DNA of 64,000 bases from Promerops cafer (taxonomy: Eukaryota > Chordata > Aves > Passeriformes > Nectariniidae). Location of the stretch: the NCBI GenBank assembly GCA_013398275.1, contig VZSE01002702.1, positions 1,178,001 to 1,242,000 on the forward strand, read 5' to 3'. The notes under the pieces are model-generated. The model did not search any database. It was not told where the DNA came from and worked only from the letters and a program-made list of their open reading frames with translations. Shown one piece after another: positions 28,601-39,100 of this stretch (its first letter is position 1; each line of letters opens with the position of its first letter). The position numbers and the translations under genes were made by a program.

Positions 28601-30330
28601 TCCTCAAGTACCACTTTAGAACAGACTTTACTAAATTACATGTAAATTTTATGGATTCAGCACTATTACACTTTTAGGGTCTGGCAGGAAAACACCACAG
28701 TTTGAAGTGCTCATCAGCACCTAATAATGACTATAGAAAAAGATTTTGATTTTTGCTAAATGTGAATCTCTGGGGGGCAAATCATTATGTTTCCTTTGTT
28801 TTTGGTTTGTTATAGCCAGGAAATTCAGCACAAAAAAAAACCTTAGCTACCCAGTTTATGACTCCAAACTGCAATGATTCAAAGCCTGGAGTCTTGGAAA
28901 GAAAAAACAACAAATGTTGCCCAAATCTATTAACAATATGCAGGCACAAAAATGTGGGGGTTGTTTGTTTCATATCCAGCTAAATTTAAATCAAATCCTC
29001 ATGCAGTATAGCTCTCTACAGCTCTGTTAGTTTTGGTAAGATTATACTAGTCTGTTACACCTGAGGCACTGGTTAACCTCAGTATCTATATCGAGCTTTA
29101 AAATTTCCTAATTTGGGGACTGATCTACAGCCTCTGACACATACAGCTTATCTTGCAGGAAGTTCCACAAAACAAAGTGAATCTCATTCTCTAAGTACAT
29201 GCCTTTTTAAATCTCTATATTGAGGGTTTTTTCAGATTAACATAATCAAACAGGGGAGAAGGGACGGGACAACAGGCCTTTGTCATAGGACAAAGTCACA
29301 TCAGCATAAATAACTATTCTAACTATTAGCTATTTGCATTAGAATCCTGCCCAAATAGTCAATAATTCAACTGAACTTTCTAGTGGATTCATCTGCAAAG
29401 TGGGACCACAGCAGCTGGCACACAGTGTGTGGACCTGCTCCTCGCCTCCAGCAGATGACCTGACCTCATGGACCATTCTGCCCTTCCCAGAGAATCTTAG
29501 AACTGCTGCTGCTGCCACTCTAAATCAGAGAGGCTGGAGCAGCGACGTCACCCCAGTGGTGCCATGTCCATATTTTTCCATTCTTCAGCCATGTTCTAAA
29601 AACACCCTCCAAATCAACTGAGTTGGTTTTGGGAGCCAGTTTTGTAGGCTAAATGCTGAATGATGTTTTCCTTCTCACTTGGAAAATCCACAGTATCCTA
29701 CTGGAATACAAGACCTGCTCCTACATTTCCCTAATAGAGCAAACTACCAACAGGGATTTATAACCATATACTTAAAGTAGTTTCAAAGTAAACTAGCCAG
29801 ACAAATTTTATAGCTCTCCTCTGCCTTACCCTTAACTTCATGCTACAAAGTGGGGTGATGAGTGTGTGGAGGGGGACAGAGCTACAGAAAAGTCATAGCA
29901 CACCCAGGGTATAAGCCAGCTGTTTGTTCTGTCACTGACCACTGTAACTTCTTATTTTCCATGACCATCATGCATATTGTGAGTTCTGATCACACATCTG
30001 TTCAGAATTTTGCCTCAAGTGCACACAGTGGTGTCCCCTGTTCCATATATATGGCTGGATGAGCAGAAGAAAATAGGATAGACAGATGTTGCTGGCTCCT
30101 GGCAACCTTGTCATTCAAAATTGTACACATGCAACTTTGGGATGGGTTAACAACATAAACAAGCTTACTGCTTTTCTTCCCAGCACCAGTACAAAATAGG
30201 GGGGTTTCCTTCTGACTTAATTGTTTTAAATGTGTGAATTAAATTCTTATAAAAGGTTCTGGATGGGCAGCCATTAAAGGAGATTATTAATTTTTCAAAC
30301 TAGACTAATACAGAATTTGTAAAAAAAACT

Positions 30331-30425
30331 AAAAAAAAAAAAAAACCAACAACAAACAAAATGCTGAATTTCTTCACTAGTGGAATGAACCAAGCCTATT
30401 ATTAACGCAGAAAAAAAAAAAAAAA
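30331..30425 (+). repeat. Pair of A15 tracts, each followed by an ACAACAAA-type segment
   Basis: A15 at 30331-30345 is followed by ccaacaacaaacaaa, and A15 at 30411-30425 is followed by caacaaacca. The two tracts are 80 bases apart. They look like similar A-rich tails or parallel slippage. Confidence 0.7.
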
Positions 30426-33400
30426 CAACAAACCAAATTTTTTTCCCAGTTTTCCAGTCATGTGATCAATCATATTTTCAATTAATTGCTCCATGGGGGT
30501 CAGAGACAATCAAATTAAATGCACGACCTATCTAGTGAGTAATCTGGTGTAAATCTCTACTTAATTGGAAGCTAACAACAAGAATCTCTAAAAATAAGTA
30601 AATGTTGCAGAATTTTCAGTATTTTGGTGACAGGAATTTATTTTTGTACCTAAAAAAACAAGTTCAAGCTGAGTGTTCTCCCTGGTTCTGAAGGCAAATT
30701 CTCTGTTTTACAAGCTGAAAGACACAGACCTGGGACACAGGAATCCTACTGATGCCAGTGCTGAGTGCTGAGAACTTAGGAGTCAGGCACAAACGGCAAG
30801 TGGTTTAACATTCTTGAATAAATTTGTATTATTTAAGTGGTGTCTCTTCTTTGTGTACATCTTCTCAAAACACAGAAGCATTCAGGTGATAAAATCTGAG
30901 ATCTTAAGCAAATCTCAAAATACAAGTCCCATACAAAACAAGTGGCAACCAACACTGATAGTTCTTAGGGACATTACTGATGTTAAGGATACTAAACCAC
31001 TAGTCTAGATTGCCCAGGAAGTTTTAAAATTCTCTTTTGAGAGAAGGTCTTTAGCTAACCCTGCCATTGGCCTTCTGGGTTTTAAGCCTGCAGATTTGCC
31101 ACCTCTAAGCTATCCTTTCTAGCAACTAGTGGCAGAAAGCTTTTGGGGTTTTTTCCCAGTGAAAGCTAACCATCTTTTCTATGCCACCTACTACCAAGAA
31201 CTGGGGGAGCAGCCCCTGTTACAGGGCAGAACACAGAGCTATTTCTGTTCTTTTTCACTAGTGGCACATCCCATTGTAGTCATAAGTCTGTAAAAGGCAG
31301 AAGGATGGAAGGAGAGCTGGTACCTACAGGAGAGGACAGCATGTTGCCTTTGACTGTTGGGAGGCACAGTGGGAATGTTCTTCCCTTTCAAAAACTCCTG
31401 GTGCTCCCACTGGGATGGAGGCTCAACCTAAGCTTTAATTTATGCCGAATTCTTTCTAATGAAAAAATAATGCCACCAATTAACATGCTTTATGTGACAG
31501 TAATGGAAAGATGCTATGCTGGGAACATGATCAATTAAAATAAACCAGGACAACCATAAGAAGCTGTCCTTGACTGATTCAGCATTTCTGTATTCCTGTG
31601 TTCAGAAATGCAAGGAAAAATGAAGGAAATAAAAAAGAGGGAGAATTTGTACAAATTAATATCTTAAATCTATCTTAAACATACTTTACACTTTGGCTGA
31701 AAAAAACATCAGTGGGATTTAAGATTTGGCAAGGTGTATCAGAAATTACTTTTATTAGATGCCATCTTTTACCACACAGAGTTCAAAGTAGGATCTGTAG
31801 ATCCATTGAACATAATCTACAAGAGTACATTCAGTCCGCCACAACATTTATGACATTTTCTATAATGTGAAAATACCAAAAATTCCAGACTAAATTTAAT
31901 GATCAAGTATTAAAAATGTCAACGCTTTGAAGAGTGTTCATCTTTTGCAGTTTAAAAAGTATTTATCTTTTACTCCCTTTTTATTATTTAAGATCTGAAG
32001 AACAAACCTGATGTATTTACTCCCTCTGACATCAAGATCCACTTTTCCAAGACAAAGAATGGCAATTATCTGCACGAATCAGACAAATGGCTATTCAAAT
32101 ATGGACAATTAACAGATCTGAGGTCAAAAATGACCACACTGTTGCTCTGTAGAATTCATGCTTATCGAAATGATTTTTTTAAGAAAAAACTTTTTTTGAA
32201 GGTCTGCTCTTATTATACTGGTAAAAATTGGCATAAACAGAAAAAAAAATTGGGGCTTTAAGGAAGGAGAGGTACTCCAATGAAAATAAAGCCAGTAAGA
32301 TCAGATTATGGACCAATACTACACTAGTCCAGCTATTTAAATATGGCACAAAGTAAGATGAGCAAATCACTGTAATTTATTTGGTTTCAAGCTGTTGCAA
32401 TATGAAAGTGTTCTGAAACTATACTTTTGCCATTATTCAGCTCAATTACATATGATATTATGTTGTTCCCACATGCCTGCAAATAGAAAGCCATGTACAA
32501 TTCACAATATATCTCATTCCAACACCAACGTTGGCAGCAAAGACTGAATATCTGGAGTTGAATATTTGAGGCTCACTCACATGCTTGACTTTCAGATCAT
32601 TTCAGACACTCAGTGTTGGATTCAAGAGACAGAAAAGCTGAAAGGAAAAGTGTGTGTAGATGGAGTTGGGAGCCCTGCTCAAGGCAGCAGGAACAGTGAG
32701 CTGGCAGTGAATCCATGTTTGTTATTTCCCAGAAGGCCCTGGGAAAATATTCTGTGGAAAACTTTCAGCACCAATTCGTAAAATAAATAAGTGATGTCTC
32801 TTGGCACATTAAAAAAAAGGTAATGGGACATATTCTTTTCCAATTATACCATCTTAAAACTTGACTTATTCCCTTGTCCCAAATCCAATTCCTACACACC
32901 TCCATCCCAAACTCTCTAGGCCAAGCATGGATGCAATTCCAGGTCCCCACTGCATGACAAGACACCCAGAAGTAGGGCTAATCACAGCTCTTCTTTTCAA
33001 CCCTTTGAACTGGAAAGCAACACTTGGGAGTGTAAAAACTGGATGTTCAGTGTGATCCTGCATCTCAGCTTTGTTCAGCAGTGCTGCACCTCCATTGCTG
33101 AGCGCTTTTCAGTGCTACTGCATCAACAGGTACCCACAGGTGCCCCTGCTCTGCTCCAGGGCTGGAGGAGGATATAGTCTCAGATTGAGCACAGCTTGTG
33201 GGAGCCAGGAGGACCTGGAAAGAACAGGAAGTAGATGAGGACACAGCCTCCCCCAGTTTATCCTCCTTCTGTGACCTCATTCACCTCTTGTTCTCCTTCC
33301 ATATGGGTTTCTCCACCAGCAAGATGGGAATGACAGCTGGCATCTGTTTCCATGGCTCCACTGCGCTCCCTGCAGTGGCCACCCACCGCCCCTCTCTGCT

Positions 33401-34535
33401 GCCCATGGGTGCCCAGGGTGTATCTTCCTGCCCTTTTCCATGCAGATGGGGGTCCCCATTCTGCATAGGTGTGACGCTAAAAATGACAGCAGTGATGACA
33501 GCAGTGCTAACCCCTGCTTTGCCTTATCATTTGTGCAGCCTTCAGGTGTTCTGGCCACTCTAGGCATTTTGCAAGTCCTGTGGAAATGATGAAATTCATC
33601 AAAAGTAAGGCAGAACAGGGAACACTGTGCTGAGCCCCAAAGCTGGACATCCCTTGCTAACTGTTCCTTATAAGCCCCACCACCACGTGCAAAGGCGGCC
33701 GCAAACATGCGCTGAGCTGCCTGCCCTGTAGCAACAGAAAGGGAGTTCCCTTATCATCACCCTGCCATTTAATATTAAGTTAGTTTGATAAGTTTGAGAA
33801 TGTCTCAAAGAATCATTCAGCTTATCCCTACACCAGATCTTTAGGTTGGGAAGTGTCCCTAACCCTGAGGTCCGTAGCCTGATGCCGCTGTTGAGGAAAA
33901 GAAATTGTCTATATTCATGTTTGGAGGAAATTATTTAGAAGGACTGTTTCCAAACAGCCCAGCTAGATCTAAAATCAGTATAATAGTGCTGAATTGGGAC
34001 CGAGGCATTTTTAATTTTCAGGCCTATAGAGGCAAACTAATCTATGTTTTTTCCCCAAAAAAGCCACAATAAGCCACAAGAAACTTGAATCTCTCCAATC
34101 AGAAACACCATGACTATCTAAACTACATCTGATTGGCCTCCTTAAAATCCTAGGACCCATATAATGCCCCTTTCTTTATTATTCTTAGTTTACAGAATAA
34201 ACTGATAAGCTGAGAAAATATGTGCAGTATACCATGTATTCTGAAAGTGCTCTAGTTGCTAGAGTTATTAATAGACACAAGCATAGGCTAAGATAAAATA
34301 TGAAATCCCTTTCGTTTTCCTAGTACAAAATAAGTAAAAAACATATCATTTAGGAAGTCATATAGAAACAAACTGCATAATCTACAGATAAAGAGAACAA
34401 AATGCTTGTGGAAGCAAAGCTTATTCATCACTTTATCTTGCAACCTGACACAGTACATGCTCAATCTATTTAATTACAGGAACAGAAAAATAGCAGAGAA
34501 ATATGTACACAGAACAGCAATGTTTCCAGTCCTAC

Positions 34536-34565
34536 CTTGGTCGTGACAATGCACAGACAATCCAT
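34536..34565 (-). CDS. DLG2: DLG-family alternative first coding exon, dual-cysteine N-terminus MDCLCIVTTK
   Basis: Seen: on the minus strand ATG at 34565 opens ten codons, MDCLCIVTTK, and ends in AAG|gtaggact, a good phase-0 donor. The start context is strong (A at -3, G at +4). Known: this decapeptide is the N-terminus of PSD-95 (DLG4), where Cys3 and Cys5 are palmitoylated and anchor the scaffold at the postsynaptic membrane; there the next exon begins KYRYQDED. Inference: this is an alternative first exon from an internal promoter, giving a membrane-anchored isoform without L27. I assign it to DLG2 because it lies on the same strand between two DLG2-like linker exons. Mammalian PSD-93 alpha uses a different cysteine-containing start, as I recall. 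DLG1, which has its own alpha start, is the second choice. DLG4 itself is unlikely because it is a compact gene and this window is AT-rich intron. Confidence 0.82.
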
Positions 34566-34694
34566 TCTGTAAATCTCCACAGGAGTGTATGTAAATCATA
34601 AAAATAAATCAGCAAGGGTGAGGAAAGGCTTTTGAATAGCATGAACAGAACCGGAGGCTTGAATCTGCACAGCCGGCTTTTCCAAGTGGGGCCC

Positions 34695-34739
34695 TCATAA
34701 GAAACTCGAGTCCTCCTCCACAATGCTAAAGGCAGTCAT
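34695..34739 (-). other. Upstream ORF in the putative leader of the MDCLCIVTTK exon
   Basis: On the minus strand an ATG at 34739 opens 14 codons (MTAFSIVEEDSSFL) and stops at TGA. It lies 174 bases upstream of, and in frame with, the main start at 34565. Two further ATGs, at 34642 and 34599, are out of frame and overlap the main start. If the leader reaches this far, ribosomes would meet three upstream starts before the strong-context main ATG. The leader's 5' end is unknown, so this is a candidate only. Confidence 0.35.
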
Positions 34740-34990
34740 GATGCTCACAGGGATCAGTAAACCCACTAGAAATCGTCTCAAGCAAAACTTCCAGGTGGCT
34801 TATCAGGCTTGATTGCTGCATTGTTCAATCTGAGATCAAAATATGCTGTTGAATGGTATGCAGCCCTCTAAATGGGAAGATGAGAACCATAACAAGCACA
34901 AAAGAGCAAAAGCATCACATTTCAGCCCTAGCTCTGGTTTCACAATTCTGATCTGCTGTTTCAGTATACCCATAAGATTTCCCTTGCCAA

Positions 34991-35006
34991 GTCTCTCTCT
35001 CTCAGC

Positions 35007-35037
<31 letters not shown>

Positions 35038-35117
35038 AATCTCTCTCCCTCCCGCTCTCTCCTTCCCTGTCTTTTTTTTCCTCCCCCCTTTCACTCGCTC
35101 TCTCCCTCCTCTTCCCT
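34991..35117 (+). repeat. CT-rich microsatellite and polypyrimidine tract
   Basis: About 125 bases of almost pure pyrimidine on the + strand, including a long (CT)n run at 35017-35037, then interrupted CTCTCC and T/C homopolymer segments. On the strand of the DLG2 gene it reads (GA)n and lies 430-550 bases upstream of the MDCLCIVTTK start. Such mirror-repeat polypurine tracts can form triplex (H-DNA) structures and are length-variable. Confidence 0.9.
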
Positions 35118-35855
35118 ACTAACTCAGAGCAAGCACAAAACACACAACTATCGGGCCCATCTATCACAGCGCTGTCACTTCTCTGCCAAAACAACTGCTT
35201 TGGGTTCTAAGGGGTTTTATTAGGAGCATGATTCCTACAAATACACATTGCTGGAAGTGCATGATTGAAACACGAAGGTGTGTGTGAGAACTCGTGCGTC
35301 ACAGCTACAATTGCTCAGAATTACTGGGTCAGATTCGGATTTGGGAAGTGAATATAAATAACAGCTGGATAAGGAGAACTTTAGCTATAACAGAAAATAA
35401 TCAGTCAGGGGAAAGAATCAGGATTTGCATATTTACACATGCACGTGGATCTGTCAAGCACAACAGTGATATAATTATAGTTTACCACCCATGGAAAAAA
35501 ACCCCTACATTACATACATTATTCAAAGCTTTGTAGGGGAACCCTTTTTTCCCCCTACCTAGGAAAAATACATCAAACTTTTAATTAAAAGAAAGCACCC
35601 TTAACAACAGAGCTTAAACACTCCTTAAATTCTCTCCCAAACTTTTCTTGCATCATTGACAGATTCACAGACTTAATCTATTTATCTCATACTCTCTATG
35701 TTTTGCTTGGAGTTTTACAAACTGTTTAAGCCCCCACAGCCCTACCTTTCTTGCAGTGATGCTGGTGCAGAGCTTGCCTTTCAGGTGTTTTACATGAATC
35801 ATTCTGAGTTAGAAAGCTTGCTGTCAGCTCTCACAGGCTTCCCTCTCTTCCACAC

Positions 35856-35914
35856 AGAGGAAGAGAGAGAGACAAGAAAGAGGGAGGGAGAGAGAAAGAG
35901 ACTCAGAAGGGGAA
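35856..35914 (+). repeat. GA-rich polypurine tract
   Basis: About 60 bases of nearly pure purine on the + strand (GAGA and GGGA units), opposite in polarity to the CT tract 740 bases to the left. It is the main reason a 165-codon frame appears open at 35698-36195; that frame shows no domain. Confidence 0.85.
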
Positions 35915-36100
35915 AGATATGTAAAATGAAAGCTCTGGCCAAAGAGAGAGGAAAATCAATGCTCCTATTCACTGGAAAAAAAAATACAGCCAACTGGACT
36001 GTTGACAGCAACAAGAGGAAATGTCTAGACACCCATACATTACAATTCACCTTTTCAACACACTGGACAGCACAATCTCCCCTGGGTGCTTTGCTGAGGA

Positions 36101-39100
36101 TCTCTCATTCTCACTCAGAGCTAAAATATGTTTTTAATAAAATAAGCCCTTTCAAAAAAATAGAAGATTATTTAAGAGTCATCTCTCTTCCATAAATTAC
36201 TCAGGTTATAACCCTAATACTCCCGTGATTGTTGGAGCAGTGAGACGCTCAGTAAATGACACATATTATTTTGCCAAAATGAGGTCACTGCTACCAAAGT
36301 TACAAAATCCATAGTGAATCAGATATGTGGTCAGAGAGCAATCAACCCTCCCCCAACTATTAAAGTCCTGGTGGCTACAACATCTTAAAGAGAAAGTCTC
36401 CAGAGCACTTAGAACTGTGTCTAAGGCTTTAATCACTCTGAGCAAACACATGTGCACAAAACAAACTTGATTTGCGTTACAGGCTGTGCTAGAACCTGCA
36501 GGTTTTCTCCCTACTGAGGTTTGGTCCAGTAGCCAAATAGTCAGACAAGTTTATTAAACTATAGATCACATGAAACAGGGAACTTCTAAACATCCTTGAA
36601 GTAAGACCCAATTAAATATCTCCTTAAGAGGAAATTAACCCATTAATATGGTGTAACGTAAGCCACCCTTGTGCTCTAAGCATTATTGGGTAAAAGTGAA
36701 TTCAGTCCACTCTACAATCAGCAGATATTTTAACACTTGGGTGTAAAGCACCCAAAGGTTTGTTCTCTTCTAATTGATAGATTCAAGCTGATCTAGTAAG
36801 GTGTGAAGTATTTCATACATATAACTACCTAATGACTTGGCTGTAAAATTTCATCTCAGACTTAAAACTGGCATATGGAGATGTATTTTGAAATTGGTCT
36901 CTAAGTGCATGATCTGTAAATGCTTCTACTTGCAACTCTACTCTTGTGAGATGATTCCAGTGAATTCATGATCCTATTTAAAGTTTATTTGAAAAAGAGG
37001 GTTTCAACCCTTTAGGGATGCTTACATGAACGTGACTCACCCAGCTCCCTCAGTGTACCAAAAAGCTTCTTCCTGCACTCCTCCAATTTTTGACTGCCAC
37101 CTCCTCCCATTAAATATGACAATGAGCATTTAATAGGGCAGGATTTGCACATGTGCTCCTCAAGCTTATACATAATTGAGCAGTTTGATCTCTAAAATAC
37201 TGCCAGCTACTTTTTACCCCCATAATCTTCCATAGCCCCAGACAGAAGGAAGACATGGAGATGCAGACTCCAGCTTCAAACTTCCACAGGCTGATTTTGG
37301 TTGCCAGGGCTCCTGGTCATTGCTTCTAGCACAAAATGACTGGCAACAGATGACTGTCCATGGGTCTCCAGTGTTTCTTCAAAGATACAGTCCCTCATTT
37401 CTATTAACAACCCATCCCAGACCCCAAAAAGGCTGAGCTGCTTAATTTTGTTTCTCCAACTAGATACTTCTTCCATTCATTTTTCTCCCCAATAGTAAGA
37501 TTTTCAAATCCTTAACAGTGCTTTGCCCTTCATTAGCAAAACCTCCTTCTGCTCTAATTTCTGAAGGTCATATCACTGCTTAGGTCTATTTTTCTTCTGT
37601 TCTTCCAGCCTTCTTATTACATGTACATATGACCCTGACTGAAATCTACTATAGAAAGGCTTGACCCAAAATCTAAAAAAATTGAGGAGCAGCCATCTGG
37701 GGTGAAAAGACATGGCTGATAGTTGCTCATAGTCAACTTAGATGGTAAAAAATAACCTCTGTGATAAGCTCTAACTCTTGGGATGCCTTAATATAGGAAG
37801 AATAACACTATTTCCCACTGTGACACCAGTGGTTCTGTGGATCACTGTATGAAAACCATCTGCCCAGTTGACTGCTTCCTTCTCCTCTAATTTTACCAAG
37901 GTATCTGTTTTTAAGTCATACAAAAACCAACAATATGAGGTGAGTGGGTGAAATGGGATGGTTTTTTAATGCAGGCTACACTGGACAATTTAATGCTCCT
38001 TTCCGGCATTAAAGTCTTCATTGTATCCAGGTACTTCCACTTGGATAACCAAAGCAGAGGGTTTAATTAGGCCACTATATTTAGAACCAGAGCCTGCAAC
38101 ATCCTGCTGCATTCAATATTTGTAAAAGCAAGCTTCTGTAAAAGCTAAAATCATTAGAAAATATTCTGGGGGGTTTTATCTTTCATTATACACCTTCTTA
38201 AACACTTCTTAAATTCTTTTGTGCAAATATTATAAAGCAAAAATTGTGAAGAAAAATAGATGGCTAAAAAAGAAATTAAAATCATAACTAGTTTATTTTC
38301 TTTTATTCAAAGAGTAGAGATTGTGAAAAACAAGACCACCACGTCTCCAAGTTTTGGAGTAGACACTAAGAAAAGAGGCATCTAACCAGACAGTTAAAAT
38401 TGCATTAGTAATGTTAGCATCTTGAAAAATTTAGCCAGTGACTATTTAGAGCTCTATGCACCTACACGGAGAACACATGAACACATACATGCTCTTGCAA
38501 ATATAGAGAAAGATTTATTTACTCCTAATGTATCTTAAATTGTGTACTATGGAGTACTTGTTGATGGTATTGCATTCCCAGGTTTTATTCTCTTTCTTTT
38601 TCAGGTTCTATACTGCATCCAAACAAGCTACAAAGAAATACTTTCCTGATTACATCTTCCAAGAAGGCAATTGCTGTAGTTGGCAATATTATGTCTTTAC
38701 AGCCAGAGGTCACTTATACCACTTGAACCCAGTTCCTGTGGATCCCAACTGGTTACTTAGTAGGTTAACACCAGGATTCCAGTGATCTGAGTAAGTATAT
38801 GCTACAAGCGAAAATCTCATGAGACAGTTTCTTTATGAAGGCTGCTTTGTGGTACACTAGGAAAAAGAAAAAAAAAGAAGAAGACGAGAGAGAGAAAATC
38901 TACTAATCTTATAGATCCTGGATATGTAACAAAAGCTGTATTACAGATGAAATGTCAGAATAAATCCTTCTTCATCCAGAAAGAGAAGTTAATACAAATT
39001 TCAGAAGGCACGTTCTGTATACCTTAGTCACTCTGAATTTTAATGTAGTTCCCAGGCTGAATCAGAAGCCCAGGAGTTCTGGTGCTAATTTAAAGATCAC

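Larger units (their letters stand above)
23400..34535 (-). other. DLG2 intron between the dual-cysteine first exon and the 23.3 kb linker exon
   Basis: Bounded on the minus strand by the gtaggact donor at 34535 and the cacttatttgcag acceptor at 23400. It holds poly-A tracts at 25657 and 30331-30425 and a GC-richer block at 33060-33720, but no recognised transposable element or exon. Confidence 0.7.
34566..36100 (-). promoter_or_regulatory. Candidate internal promoter and 5' leader of the dual-cysteine DLG isoform
   Basis: The first coding exon at 34565 has no acceptor of clear quality just before its ATG, so transcription probably starts upstream, in this 1.5 kb. On the minus strand the region holds a CT-rich tract (35914-35856), then a long GA tract (35117-34991), then about 430 bases of AT-rich sequence to the ATG. 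No CpG island and no convincing TATA box at a fixed distance was seen. GA/CT tracts near start sites are common in TATA-less promoters. The boundaries are inferred, not read. Confidence 0.4.

Noticed and set aside
30331..30425. Poly-A tracts as evidence of processed pseudogenes
   Set aside because: No retroposed coding body or target-site duplication could be recognised next to them.
33198..33708. Overlapping 121- and 143-codon ORFs on opposite strands
   Set aside because: GC-rich composition lowers stop-codon frequency on both strands. No motif, no conserved start and no splice pairing.
34536..34565. Assigning the MDCLCIVTTK exon to DLG4 (PSD-95)
   Set aside because: The peptide matches, but DLG4 is a compact gene, and the neighbouring exons on the same strand match the DLG2 linker. 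The context is long AT-rich intron.
35698..36195. 165-codon + strand ORF
   Set aside because: Its length depends on the GA-rich tract, which encodes only Glu/Arg/Lys-rich low complexity. There is no domain or splice context.
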